Notes under the pieces: model-generated
Told to the model about the DNA's origin: nothing
Database searches by the model: none
Seen by the model: only the letters and a program-made list of their open reading frames with translations
Shown: piece after piece, positions 18,804 to 27,669 of the stretch
Layout: the number at the start of each line of letters is the position of its first letter
Position numbering within the stretch: the stretch's first letter is position 1
Source of the DNA: Bacteroidota bacterium
GTDB lineage: Bacteria > Bacteroidota > Bacteroidia > Bacteroidales > Porphyromonadaceae
Reading direction: 5' to 3'
Assembly (NCBI GenBank): GCA_023395395.1
Contig: JAEWZH010000014.1
Coordinates: forward strand, 62,001-126,000
Length of the DNA: 64,000 nt
Made by a program: the position numbers and the translations under genes

Positions 18804-18891
18804 GGCTCTACTGAGGAGATTTGGTTCCTCTATAGAGGAGATTTGGTTCCTCTATAGAGGAGATTTGTTTCCTCTATAGAGAGGATTTTCC
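18804..18891. repeat. Four tandem copies of a 22-bp unit
   Basis: Units at 18804-18825 (degenerate), 18826-18847, 18848-18869 and 18870-18891 follow TCCTCTATAGAGGAGATTTG plus two bases. Each holds a CTCTATAGAG-type core (18806, 18828, 18850, 18872), in phase with the cores of the adjacent palindrome, giving six cores at an exact 22-bp period. Confidence 0.92.
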
Positions 18892-18955
18892 TATTCTTTG
18901 TAACGTTTCTGAAGAGCAGACCATTTTGGCTTTAATCCTGTCGTAGTCTGCTTTA

Positions 18956-20038
18956 TCAATTCACCAATTGGCGCTCTTGGACCAAGTACACAATCACAGG
19001 AAAGTGGTCGCTATAGCCATCAATAAAGGAGTTATTCTCAAAGGTGCGGTGAGGATATCCTTTTCGCTTGCCTTCTTGGGTCACTAGGAAGTCACGATTG
19101 AATACTTCCATCTTCCAGAGCCTTAGCTTGCTATCTTCTTTGAGTAGTCCTTTAGAGATAATCATCTGGTCAAAAAAGTTCCAGCTATTATTGTATACCA
19201 GCGTCCCGATACCCTTTGCGAGCAAAGAAGCGGCCGGACTGTATAGCCCTTGAGCTCCGACTTCGCTTCTGATACTCTTGGCATTGAGTACCTCTGTGAC
19301 ACTATTATTGGTAGGGTCGTCATTGAAGTCTCCCATCAATATAATCTTGGCGTCGGGCTCCTCGGCATGGATACCATCGATAATCTCTTTGGAGAGACGA
19401 GCGGTAGCGAGGCGAAGATGTTCGGAAGTACCACCTCCGTAGCGACTAGGCCAGTGAACGACAATAAAGTGTACTCGCTCTCCTGCTATATGACCGTAGA
19501 CGTGTAGCTGGTCTCGTGTCAAAAAGTCAGGACGCTCATCCCAATTTAGGCGGTGGTATTGATACCCCTCTAGCGTAAAGATGTTGGGATTGTAGAGGGC
19601 AGCTACATCTATACCTCTGCGGTCGGGACTATCCTCATGAATTACCTTGAGCCCCATCCCTTTGAGTTCATCTCTAAGCACCAAATCCTCTAACACTCGT
19701 CGGTTTTCGACCTCAGAAACGCCAAAAAAAGCAGCGCCGTAGGGCGTCACTTCCTTGCCTAATTGGCTGAGGACGCGAGCGAGATTATCGAGCTTGCGCT
19801 CATATTGCGTTCGAGTCCATCGGTAGGGCCCGGTAGGCAGAAAATCATCATCTCCAGTATTGTCCGGGTCATCTTCGTAATCAAAGAGATTTTCGAGGTT
19901 GTAAAATACTACTGCGTAGGCATTGTACTGCTTCCCATCTCCGGCTACACCTGCTTGCTTGTGTGTGGTGAAGCTCCCAAAAAGGAGAAGGAGGGAGGAT
20001 GCAAGGAGGGCTTGCCACGTAATTAGTCTATTTTTCAT
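18956..20038 (-). CDS. Exported endonuclease/exonuclease/phosphatase family protein
   Basis: A 360-residue secreted enzyme of the EEP (DNase I-like) superfamily, whose members cleave phosphodiesters in nucleic acids, lipids or sugar phosphates. The N-terminal signal is hydrophobic (LLASSLLLLFGSF). Active-site blocks are VVFYNLENLFDYE, the metal-ligand Glu in GVSEVENRRVL, RRGIDVAALYNP, VVHWPSRYGG (catalytic His), ILMGDFNDDPTNNSV and GYSDHFPVIVYL (SDH). It lies 10 bp after the DUF5689 gene and is last in the receptor operon, which favours a nuclease or phosphodiesterase on imported substrate (inference). Confidence 0.88.
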   Translation of the reverse strand: MKNRLITWQALLASSLLLLFGSFTTHKQAGVAGDGKQYNAYAVVFYNLENLFDYEDDPDNTGDDDFLPTGPYRWTRTQYERKLDNLARVLSQLGKEVTPYGAAFFGVSEVENRRVLEDLVLRDELKGMGLKVIHEDSPDRRGIDVAALYNPNIFTLEGYQYHRLNWDERPDFLTRDQLHVYGHIAGERVHFIVVHWPSRYGGGTSEHLRLATARLSKEIIDGIHAEEPDAKIILMGDFNDDPTNNSVTEVLNAKSIRSEVGAQGLYSPAASLLAKGIGTLVYNNSWNFFDQMIISKGLLKEDSKLRLWKMEVFNRDFLVTQEGKRKGYPHRTFENNSFIDGYSDHFPVIVYLVQERQLVN

Positions 20039-20048
20039 CTCTATCTAC

Positions 20049-21473
20049 TTACTCAAAGTTGATGTTATCGATATAGAGGTCGTAGGCTGAACTACTGCCA
20101 TACTTAAAGGCAATAAGGTTGTCACCGACCTTGGTAGGGAGGGTTATCAATTGACCATCGATAGCGACTGTAAGGTCTAAGGTAATCTTGGTCCAGCTAC
20201 TTGCATTGATGGTGCCCTTGTAGTCGTTCTTGGTCGTTCCGGTAATCACCTTAGCACCATTTACATCTCCTACATTATAATTGATGTAGCCCGCAGGCTT
20301 TGCCACGCCATTGTCATCGTAGGTAATATTGGTATTGGTGTTATAGACATTGATTGATAGAGATTTGGCAGCTGTACCCTTTACATAGAAGGTAATCTTC
20401 TTTACTTTGGTCATGTCTATTCCCTCTGTCACAACAGCAGTAAACAGATAACCATTCTTGGAGTCCGTTGTCCCCGATAGGTGGAGAGCTCCAGAACCTC
20501 CGATGCCACCAGAAGCGGATTCTTTGCCAAAGGTGAGACCGTACTGATTGAGACTCTTTAGGAATGTGTCCCAATTATTAAAGTCGGAACCGGCGAAGAG
20601 CAATGCCCCTGCTGTAGGATCTGGTTGTGGATCAGGCACTACTGGGTCGGGGGTAGGACCTCCGCCGGTGACAGGATCCTTACCGCTAAAGCCGTAGCAA
20701 TCCTCAGCCGAACGGATAAAGAGTTGGTAGTCATTATTAAACTTCGAGAGGATACCCACTACGGTACCATTGCCCTTTGGCATGATATCATTGGCAAAAG
20801 TAGCGTACTTGCTATTACGCACATAGAGGGTATTGCCAGAGGTATCCTTTAGATTTCGGTTGACTGCATTGTATTCCTGATCACCAAAAGGAGCAGTACC
20901 ACCAAGCTCGAAGTAGACATTTTCCAATTCGATCAGCGTGCCTATCATCTCATCGGTAAACTGACTAATCTTGATCTTCTTTGGTTGGGCGTTCTCCACA
21001 TTTGGCCACTTATCCTTGAGAATATGTGCTTTGGCGACCTCGTAGGGAATACGATTGCTTGAGGTTTTCATCATTCCGATCTGAACCACCCCGCCATAGC
21101 TGGTAGCAGCAAGACCTTGCAGCTTGATAAAGACCTCCTGACCCACTTGGTAATCATTGGCGATATTATTTTGGTCGATACCAATCGAGATACCTCCTGT
21201 AGCATCTTGCACATAAATCTGCTTGTAGATGTTCCCTGAAATATCGTTGCCGACCACCACGGCACGGATAGCAAAATCCTCTTCTATCAATTGTCCATCC
21301 CGAGGTACACTCTTGTACTTCTCCTTGTATTGGGCAATAGTGATGATACCCTCTTCGCCGACTGTGACTTTAGGCTCAGTCAATAATGGGGCATCGTATA
21401 CACGCTCGCAAGAGGCAAAGCCTAGTCCCAGTAGGGTTGCAAACGAAATGATTGACAATTTATTTAGTTTCAT
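20049..21473 (-). CDS. DUF5689 lipoprotein with shared C-terminal module
   Basis: A 474-residue surface or periplasmic lipoprotein (lipobox FASC, Cys near residue 22). Residues about 45-275 match DUF5689, an OB-fold-like domain (IYKQIYVQDATGGISIGID, QVGQEVFIKLQGLA). A Pro/Asp/Gly linker follows, then a module at about 291-474 (starting LLFAGSDFNNWDTF, ending YDLYIDNINFE) that also ends the two fimbrillin-type proteins upstream in the cluster. It sits between the TonB receptor (18-bp gap) and the EEP enzyme (10-bp gap), suggesting a receptor-associated lipoprotein in place of SusD. Confidence 0.8.
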   Translation of the reverse strand: MKLNKLSIISFATLLGLGFASCERVYDAPLLTEPKVTVGEEGIITIAQYKEKYKSVPRDGQLIEEDFAIRAVVVGNDISGNIYKQIYVQDATGGISIGIDQNNIANDYQVGQEVFIKLQGLAATSYGGVVQIGMMKTSSNRIPYEVAKAHILKDKWPNVENAQPKKIKISQFTDEMIGTLIELENVYFELGGTAPFGDQEYNAVNRNLKDTSGNTLYVRNSKYATFANDIMPKGNGTVVGILSKFNNDYQLFIRSAEDCYGFSGKDPVTGGGPTPDPVVPDPQPDPTAGALLFAGSDFNNWDTFLKSLNQYGLTFGKESASGGIGGSGALHLSGTTDSKNGYLFTAVVTEGIDMTKVKKITFYVKGTAAKSLSINVYNTNTNITYDDNGVAKPAGYINYNVGDVNGAKVITGTTKNDYKGTINASSWTKITLDLTVAIDGQLITLPTKVGDNLIAFKYGSSSAYDLYIDNINFE

Positions 21474-21491
21474 ATTCTATTCAATTTATAT

Positions 21492-24245
21492 TTACCAATT
21501 ATAGCTCGCGTTGAGGAAGAAGTTAATCCCCTGCATATAGTAGTGCTTGTTTGTAAACCTTTCTGGATAGTCGAGGTTGATACGACCTTGCTCAAACCCT
21601 CCTATGCGCACATTCTTATTGTTGAGGAGGTTGGACACGGAAAAGTTGAAGTTGATCCTATCCCTATTCTTTAAGTAGAGAATCTTACCTATGCTTAAAT
21701 CCATCGTAAAACCCCCATCAAAACGCTCCTGTGTAGTAGTCTGCACAAAGGCGTCATACTGCTTAGGATTGTGGCCAGGCGTACCCGGAGGAGTTACGTT
21801 GGTGTAGTTTGAAGCAAGCCTACGAATCGGAGCGGCATCGATATGATTGTATCCGAAGCCATTGAAATTGAGGTTGAAGAACCAGTAGTCATAGAAGTAG
21901 CCTATACCAAATGTCCCTAGCATTTGTGGTACGCCTCCGACATAAATATTCTTCATATACACCTTCTCTTCTTGGTTTTTTATACGACCATTGGTGCTAT
22001 TGATCACACCCATTGGGTCATTGCTGTAATAGTACTGAGCTGTAGTACCGATCAGCTCAAAGGTAAGCGCATCGGTAGGGCGGTACTCAAGACCTAGCTC
22101 CAGTCCACGGTGTACCTTATTCATCCCATACAAAGTATGGAGGATAAACGTACGCTCGCTATCATGGTAGTAAGCGACCTTTTTCATATCATCCCAAAAG
22201 CCTGTATAGAAAGCTGAGATACGCCCCTTAAATTTTGGAATGGAGAAGATGTAATTGAGATCGATATTGGCTATCTGCTTGCTCTTGATCACGGGTGCTA
22301 CCTCATCGGTAATATCGGGGGAGAGATACATCTCTCGCTCCATCTGTGGACGATTGAGGTACGATACATTGGCTGTAATAAAGTGGCGACCGTTGATCTT
22401 GTAAACTGCACCAGCCTTGGCATCAAAATTCAAGAAAGCATGCAACTCTCCCTTTCCAAAGGAGTTTTCTGGATAGCGGCCATTCTTCATCATACCCTCT
22501 CTCTGTATGGTATTGAGCGCTAGCTTGGCTCCATAGTAGAAGTCTATCTTGTCGTACTTATGCTGGTTTTGAGCCCAGAGACCTACGTTGTAGATGTGGT
22601 AGCGATAGTCATAGCCAAATACATCGCCCTCCCATACTCGACGCCCTGGCTTGTTGAGATCGTTTTGCACCACCTCTTGATTACCCGCAAAGTCTCGCTC
22701 TGCGTACTTGTCATTGTCTGCGAGATATTCAGCACCCAGTAGATCGTCCACCGTCTTAAATTGCTTGGACTGTGAGTACTTAAACTCCAAACCTGCATCA
22801 AAAGAGACTTCACGGGAGAATTGAGTATTAATCGTACTATTAAATGCAATCTCAGCGAGATCGCTTCTCCTCTCCTCCTCCATATAGACAGCCGAGCCAT
22901 CACCATGAAGATTATTGAGATGGTTCACCTCATAGAGATGGTCCCAATCAATTTGGGAAATCTTGGTACTTCTCCATAAGTACTCATAGTACTGCTGTAC
23001 CTCTGAAGCCCCCTCAAAGTAGCTTGGTAAATAGCGATAGTAGTCTGGGCGTGGGTCACTACCATTGTACCAATTGAGCGCACTACGTCCATATCTATTG
23101 TAGTGGGCAGCGATACCGGTAGTGAGAGTCGTCTGGAAGTCGGGTTTCCACACATGAGACAGTATCACCGTTGGATCCCAGCTCTTTACCACACGGGCAT
23201 TGCGCTTCTTACCATCTTGCCAACCCCAGTTGGGATTGTAGAGATTATTGCATACCAGTTTAAGTGCTTCGTCTACCGACGAACCCTGCTGACCACGCTC
23301 TACTGGTGAACCAAAAGTAACAAAGCTGAGACTATGTCTGCCATTATCCCAAACTTTCTCCAACCCCAGCATATAAGAGATATTCTTGTAGAATACCCCC
23401 TCTATGGCTCCTTCGTGTGAGTATCTGCCACCGATGGCTCCAGAAAAAGCCCAGCCATTGTCCATCAAACCTGTATTGTAGCTGAGAATGGAGCGGAGGT
23501 AGTAATTGCGATTGGTACCTGAGACGGTAAATTTACCCCCTCGTGTATAATTGGCAGGACGCATATTGATATTCTCCGACCCTCCAATATCGCCAAAGGA
23601 AAATGGAGAAGCACCCATATAGTTGATACGATTGCCATTGCGGGTCATATCATTTAACGCACCAATCGAAGAGTAGTTGAATACCCCACGGACGCCCTCA
23701 TTGAAATTGATGCCATTGATATACCGCTGCTCGTACTGGCTATCGTAGCCACGAGTACGATGGCGGAATTGAGAGAACTGGAAGCCCGCATTTTGCAGGT
23801 AGACATCATTGGAAAAGATGACCATCGTATTGGCACTCTGTCCTTGCCCTTCATCGTCGATCTGATCAAGATCGATATTATCCACGATGCCGGCAAACTG
23901 TGCGTTGTCCCTCATTGCACTTTGTACCATTAAGATAGTTCCAAGATCGTTGAGTCGATTGCCTGAAATCACTACATCTTGCTCCACAGTGGTGTAGATA
24001 GCAGAAGTAAGCATCAGCTTGTCCTGCCCTGCCTCCACATTATAGAAAACAAAACTTCCGTCTGATCCCGTGGTGGTTTGCTGATTACTGCGAAGCAGAG
24101 TGACCACCACTCCTCCCAGTGCATTCTCTGTATAACTATCTTTTACCACACCTCGCAGGGAAGTCCCCGACTGAGCTTGCGCAGAAAGTAGAGAGAGCGA
24201 AATGAGTGTACAGACTATAGCAATAAGTCTATAGAGTCTTTGCAT
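21492..24245 (-). CDS. TonB-dependent outer-membrane receptor
   Basis: A receptor of about 917 residues. It has a signal peptide (LISLSLLSAQAQ), a carboxypeptidase-like regulatory domain (SLRGVVKDSYTENALGGVVVTLL), a plug region with QYEQRYINGINFNEG and GGSENINMRP, and a long barrel ending in an aromatic residue (FFLNASYNW). The ATG at 24243-24245 (MQRLYRL) is chosen; the frame extends to 24353 but that part crosses a hairpin. There is no SusD partner. The neighbours (DUF5689, EEP, nuclease fusion) point to nucleic acid or a phosphate-containing ligand (inference). Confidence 0.93.
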   Translation of the reverse strand: MQRLYRLIAIVCTLISLSLLSAQAQSGTSLRGVVKDSYTENALGGVVVTLLRSNQQTTTGSDGSFVFYNVEAGQDKLMLTSAIYTTVEQDVVISGNRLNDLGTILMVQSAMRDNAQFAGIVDNIDLDQIDDEGQGQSANTMVIFSNDVYLQNAGFQFSQFRHRTRGYDSQYEQRYINGINFNEGVRGVFNYSSIGALNDMTRNGNRINYMGASPFSFGDIGGSENINMRPANYTRGGKFTVSGTNRNYYLRSILSYNTGLMDNGWAFSGAIGGRYSHEGAIEGVFYKNISYMLGLEKVWDNGRHSLSFVTFGSPVERGQQGSSVDEALKLVCNNLYNPNWGWQDGKKRNARVVKSWDPTVILSHVWKPDFQTTLTTGIAAHYNRYGRSALNWYNGSDPRPDYYRYLPSYFEGASEVQQYYEYLWRSTKISQIDWDHLYEVNHLNNLHGDGSAVYMEEERRSDLAEIAFNSTINTQFSREVSFDAGLEFKYSQSKQFKTVDDLLGAEYLADNDKYAERDFAGNQEVVQNDLNKPGRRVWEGDVFGYDYRYHIYNVGLWAQNQHKYDKIDFYYGAKLALNTIQREGMMKNGRYPENSFGKGELHAFLNFDAKAGAVYKINGRHFITANVSYLNRPQMEREMYLSPDITDEVAPVIKSKQIANIDLNYIFSIPKFKGRISAFYTGFWDDMKKVAYYHDSERTFILHTLYGMNKVHRGLELGLEYRPTDALTFELIGTTAQYYYSNDPMGVINSTNGRIKNQEEKVYMKNIYVGGVPQMLGTFGIGYFYDYWFFNLNFNGFGYNHIDAAPIRRLASNYTNVTPPGTPGHNPKQYDAFVQTTTQERFDGGFTMDLSIGKILYLKNRDRINFNFSVSNLLNNKNVRIGGFEQGRINLDYPERFTNKHYYMQGINFFLNASYNW

Positions 24246-24286
24246 GCTCTTTATTTGATTTGCGATTATTTTTCTTACATACATAA

Positions 24287-24325
24287 TAACCCATAAGGAG
24301 CTATAATCTAGCTCCTTATGGGTTA
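24287..24325 (-). terminator. Hairpin between fimbrillin gene and receptor
   Basis: A perfect 16-bp inverted repeat (24287-24302 and 24310-24325, 7-nt loop). It follows the fimbrillin gene at 24357. There is no clear T-run on the minus strand, so it could attenuate or stabilise mRNA ends rather than fully terminate. Confidence 0.6.
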
Positions 24326-24356
24326 CGTTGCTTATGGTGTGCCTACAGCACATAGC

Positions 24357-25829
24357 TTACTCAATAGTAATATCATCGATCATAAGGTCGTATGCTACTT
24401 CCTTACCGACTTTAAGGGCGAAGAAATTATCTTTGGTTGCAAGCTCGAGGCCAGAAATATTCAGTGTCACCTTGACCCACTCATTACTGGTGTCAATTGT
24501 ACCTGTATACTGGTTGCTATCAGCTGGTTCTAATGTAATAGCTGTTGTCCCTGCGACAGTTCCAAGGTTAAATGCCGTGTAAGCTTTACCATCAGTTTTG
24601 TAGACATTAAACGAAAGAGACTTCCCTGCCGTACCTTTGATATACAAACTGATGTTTTTGCCAGAAGTTGGGGCACCCTCTGGGACTTTGAAGGTAAAGA
24701 CATAATCATTGGCAGTTGGTGTACCCTTGATAAGCATTGCCTTACCTGTCACACCTCCATCCACTTGGGTGGCATAATCTTTCAGTCCGTAGGTATTCAA
24801 AGCAGCCTTAAAGGCATCCCAGTCATCGAAGTTAGAGCCTGGGGCTAGAAGTTTACCAGGAGTTGGATCTGGGTCTGGGTCTACCGGATCTGGAGTATCG
24901 CCACCACCAATCACAACGATTGGATCGCCATTTGAGCCTCCATCGGTCCAAGGATTGATAGTGGCTCCGTCTACAACTATTACTGCACCCTTAGTGTAAT
25001 TGACATCTACGACATATTTGTAACCACTTTGTGTCTGAGCCAAACTAAGGATAGCCTTTTGTGCCCTGCCATTAAAGGTAAAGGTCACCTCCTTACCGTT
25101 GAGATTCTGAGGAGGGAGAATCACCATCGCCCTATAAGAAGTCCCAGAAATCAGCTTTACAGTAGCTGTCGGATTACCCATCTTACTGCCGGTAGTCACC
25201 TTGCCATCAGCCAGAGTCATGGAGCCATCGACCAGCACATTTGCTAGAGATACTGTCGAAGTGGCATCAATAGCCATTCCATCCACACTATTGATATTAA
25301 ATTCAATCAACGTAAGGGCATGCTTAAATACAAGATTGGCTTGGTTTGAAGTCTTTGAAACCCCCTTCTGATTATTTGAATAGAGGACATCGATAGCCGA
25401 TAGATTACTCTGATCACTTGTATCAAATGAGTACTCAAAAGCTGTACCCTCTGTATAGGGATAGTAAGCGACTAGATCTACAGTACCCTCAGATGGAACA
25501 GTCACGCCATCTACAGAAGTAAAATTGACCGTAGTACCACTTTTCGCAGTGGTGTACTTACGATTGGCATTACCGTCATAGACAGTACCGGCCCCGAGCA
25601 CCTGTCCGCCATTAGTGGCATAGATACCAATAGCATCAGATACTTCCCATACTTCACCGGCAACACGGGTGGATGACTTCACGATATTAGAAGATACTAC
25701 AAGGTCGCCACGACCAACCTCATAAGGATTCTCCACAGAACCAGCACAGTTACCGCTCCTCTGGCAAGAAGATAGAAGAAGGGCACCAGCAAAAAGCAGT
25801 GCACCGATATTTACTATTGTCTTCATCAT
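24357..25829 (-). CDS. Fimbrillin-family lipoprotein with shared C-terminal module
   Basis: A 490-residue lipoprotein (signal ending LLLSSC, Cys about 22) of the Mfa-like fimbrillin family, whose members form surface fibres or tips. The fimbrillin pattern is clear: WEVSDAIGIYAT, VDLVAYYPYTEGTAFEYS, ANLVFKHALTLIEFNI and YRAMVILPPQNLNG. An acidic Pro/Asp linker leads to a module at about 327-490 (LLAPGSNFDDWDAF ... YDLMIDDITIE), nearly the same as in the frameshifted gene at 27670-29386 and related to that in the DUF5689 protein. It lies 47 bp after the nuclease fusion and upstream of the receptor. Confidence 0.85.
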   Translation of the reverse strand: MMKTIVNIGALLFAGALLLSSCQRSGNCAGSVENPYEVGRGDLVVSSNIVKSSTRVAGEVWEVSDAIGIYATNGGQVLGAGTVYDGNANRKYTTAKSGTTVNFTSVDGVTVPSEGTVDLVAYYPYTEGTAFEYSFDTSDQSNLSAIDVLYSNNQKGVSKTSNQANLVFKHALTLIEFNINSVDGMAIDATSTVSLANVLVDGSMTLADGKVTTGSKMGNPTATVKLISGTSYRAMVILPPQNLNGKEVTFTFNGRAQKAILSLAQTQSGYKYVVDVNYTKGAVIVVDGATINPWTDGGSNGDPIVVIGGGDTPDPVDPDPDPTPGKLLAPGSNFDDWDAFKAALNTYGLKDYATQVDGGVTGKAMLIKGTPTANDYVFTFKVPEGAPTSGKNISLYIKGTAGKSLSFNVYKTDGKAYTAFNLGTVAGTTAITLEPADSNQYTGTIDTSNEWVKVTLNISGLELATKDNFFALKVGKEVAYDLMIDDITIE

Positions 25830-25876
25830 CTTTCTCGTTTATAGATTTGTATTACATAATATGTTCATTACCATTT

Positions 25877-27553
25877 TCACCATTCGCTGCTATTTTTCTG
25901 GCTCTTCACCTGATCTGCGATTGCAGGGTCTAGCTTAGAGAAGAAGGTCACACCCAACTCCTTCTCTAGGTCTGCTACAGACATCACATAGTTTTTCCAT
26001 CCTGTAGCAGTAGGGGTATTAGGCATCTTAGTCGCAATAGACTTATACTGATTACCTACCTTCTTTAGGAATACCTTCCAAGTATGGCTTGGGATTCTTA
26101 CTGGCTGTCCTACTCCGTCGCCTACAGTGCCTCTGTCTTCGTCAAAGGATGGACCACACACGACAAAGAGTGTATCCACACTATTCTCTACCCAGTTACG
26201 CTCAGCCGTCTCAAGCTGTGCCCATACACCGGCATTTTGCTTTGAGTCCTGAGGTACCATATTGGTAAAGTAAAAGGTACTGCTATTGAGCTCTCGAGAC
26301 GCTAACCTATGTGCACTCGCTAGCATGTGTCCTCTGCTATAGATTCCTCCCTGATAGCTCTTGAAGAGGTTTTGTTGATACTGAGTAGCTATTTTAGGAT
26401 CCCAATTCCAGTCATCCCTTCGATCTACATTCTTAACGGTACAATCTCTATACAGAGGATAGGCAATCATATAGGGTTGACGATTGCTCTTGCTATAGTA
26501 GACGGTATAATTGCGCCGTTGTCCGCCAGGGGTTGTTCCTCCGCCAAAAGCACTATCAGGGGCATCGTGCTGTGCAAAGAGCATATCGGTCATATAGCCA
26601 TCCTTAATCAATACCTGCTCCATGTACGAGGCTGTATTGCTATTGCCTTCTGGCACCTCAATCCCAGGTACGGAACCTTCGTCGCCTTTGCCAATCACTT
26701 CGATAGTCGAATTGATCAACATGACTTTTCCATCCCCTATCTGGAAGGTGAAGCGCTCACGCACTCCCGCCTGCATCACCTTTTGAGGAAGCTCACTGTA
26801 GACATAGCCCTTACCTCCGACCTCAAAAGTAAGTTTGAGTTCATCCAGCTTTTGACCTGGAATCAATATTACCCTCTGTAATACTCCTCCCTCCGAATAA
26901 GCAGTCACCTCTTTAGTTATTGTTCCTAAGGAGGCTACAGTACCTGTAGCTAGATCAAATAGACCATCTGTGACAACACCATCAATACGCACTTTGAGCC
27001 CCGAGAGGTCTAGACCTGCGCCACCAAGCACATTGAGCTGCAATTGGCTCATCACGTGGTCAAAGACGAGGTTAGCCCTCGGAGCACGGGAGTCAATAGC
27101 CTTAGCGTTGGAGCTATAGAGCAAATCGAGCTTTGAGAGATCGCTCTGATCACTTATGTCAAGATGAGTCTTATAATCAGCCCCCACAGCTTGATGGGGA
27201 TAATAGCTAATAACATCTACACGCTTGCCCTCAACCAGTGGAAGTTCTATTCCTGTGGTAGAGACAAACTTACCATCACCATTAGAGGTTACATAGCTCA
27301 GGTTACTTGCATCTTGGTATATATTAGCGGCGACAAGTCCCTTACCACTTTCCACTACATAGATACCTATCTTATCTCCTACATCCCAAGCTGTTTCGCT
27401 TGCCTTCAGGGTGTTGATGTCGCTCACCACCTTTAGGGTAACACCTTGCTCTTGGGGCGACTCTCCATGGTCTTTGGGCGAGCAAGAAGAGACACCCAGT
27501 GCGAGTGCCAATATCCCTACAAGAACTAATGGGCTTAATTTTCTGACTGTCAT
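25877..27553 (-). CDS. Fimbrillin-like lipoprotein fused to a DNA/RNA non-specific endonuclease
   Basis: A 558-residue lipoprotein (LGVSSC, Cys24). Residues about 35-285 follow the fimbrillin pattern of its neighbours (AWDVGDKIGIYVV, RVDVISYYPHQAVGADY, ANLVFDHVMSQLQLNV, QRVILIPGQKLDEL). Residues about 305-550 are a NUC-type beta-beta-alpha-metal nuclease: SRGHMLASAHR with candidate catalytic His409, TNMVPQ with Asn431, and QNAGVWAQLETAERNW, followed by FVVCGPSF. All the residues expected for activity seem present. The arrangement suggests a nuclease displayed on the cell surface by a fimbrillin-like stalk. I see no obvious promoter in the 116-bp gap upstream. Confidence 0.88.
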   Translation of the reverse strand: MTVRKLSPLVLVGILALALGVSSCSPKDHGESPQEQGVTLKVVSDINTLKASETAWDVGDKIGIYVVESGKGLVAANIYQDASNLSYVTSNGDGKFVSTTGIELPLVEGKRVDVISYYPHQAVGADYKTHLDISDQSDLSKLDLLYSSNAKAIDSRAPRANLVFDHVMSQLQLNVLGGAGLDLSGLKVRIDGVVTDGLFDLATGTVASLGTITKEVTAYSEGGVLQRVILIPGQKLDELKLTFEVGGKGYVYSELPQKVMQAGVRERFTFQIGDGKVMLINSTIEVIGKGDEGSVPGIEVPEGNSNTASYMEQVLIKDGYMTDMLFAQHDAPDSAFGGGTTPGGQRRNYTVYYSKSNRQPYMIAYPLYRDCTVKNVDRRDDWNWDPKIATQYQQNLFKSYQGGIYSRGHMLASAHRLASRELNSSTFYFTNMVPQDSKQNAGVWAQLETAERNWVENSVDTLFVVCGPSFDEDRGTVGDGVGQPVRIPSHTWKVFLKKVGNQYKSIATKMPNTPTATGWKNYVMSVADLEKELGVTFFSKLDPAIADQVKSQKNSSEW

Positions 27554-27669
27554 CCTAAACCTAAAATTAAAATCTGGGAACTCTTTTCTTTATTATCTCA
27601 ACATGCTTGCCTGCGGTATTCCACACAGAGAGACATCGAGTTCATAGACTGTGCTTATAGCACATTTGG

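Noticed and set aside
18757..18891. CRISPR array
   Set aside because: Repeats are too short (10-bp core, 12-bp spacer), the spacers are nearly identical in the tandem part, and no cas gene is in the window.
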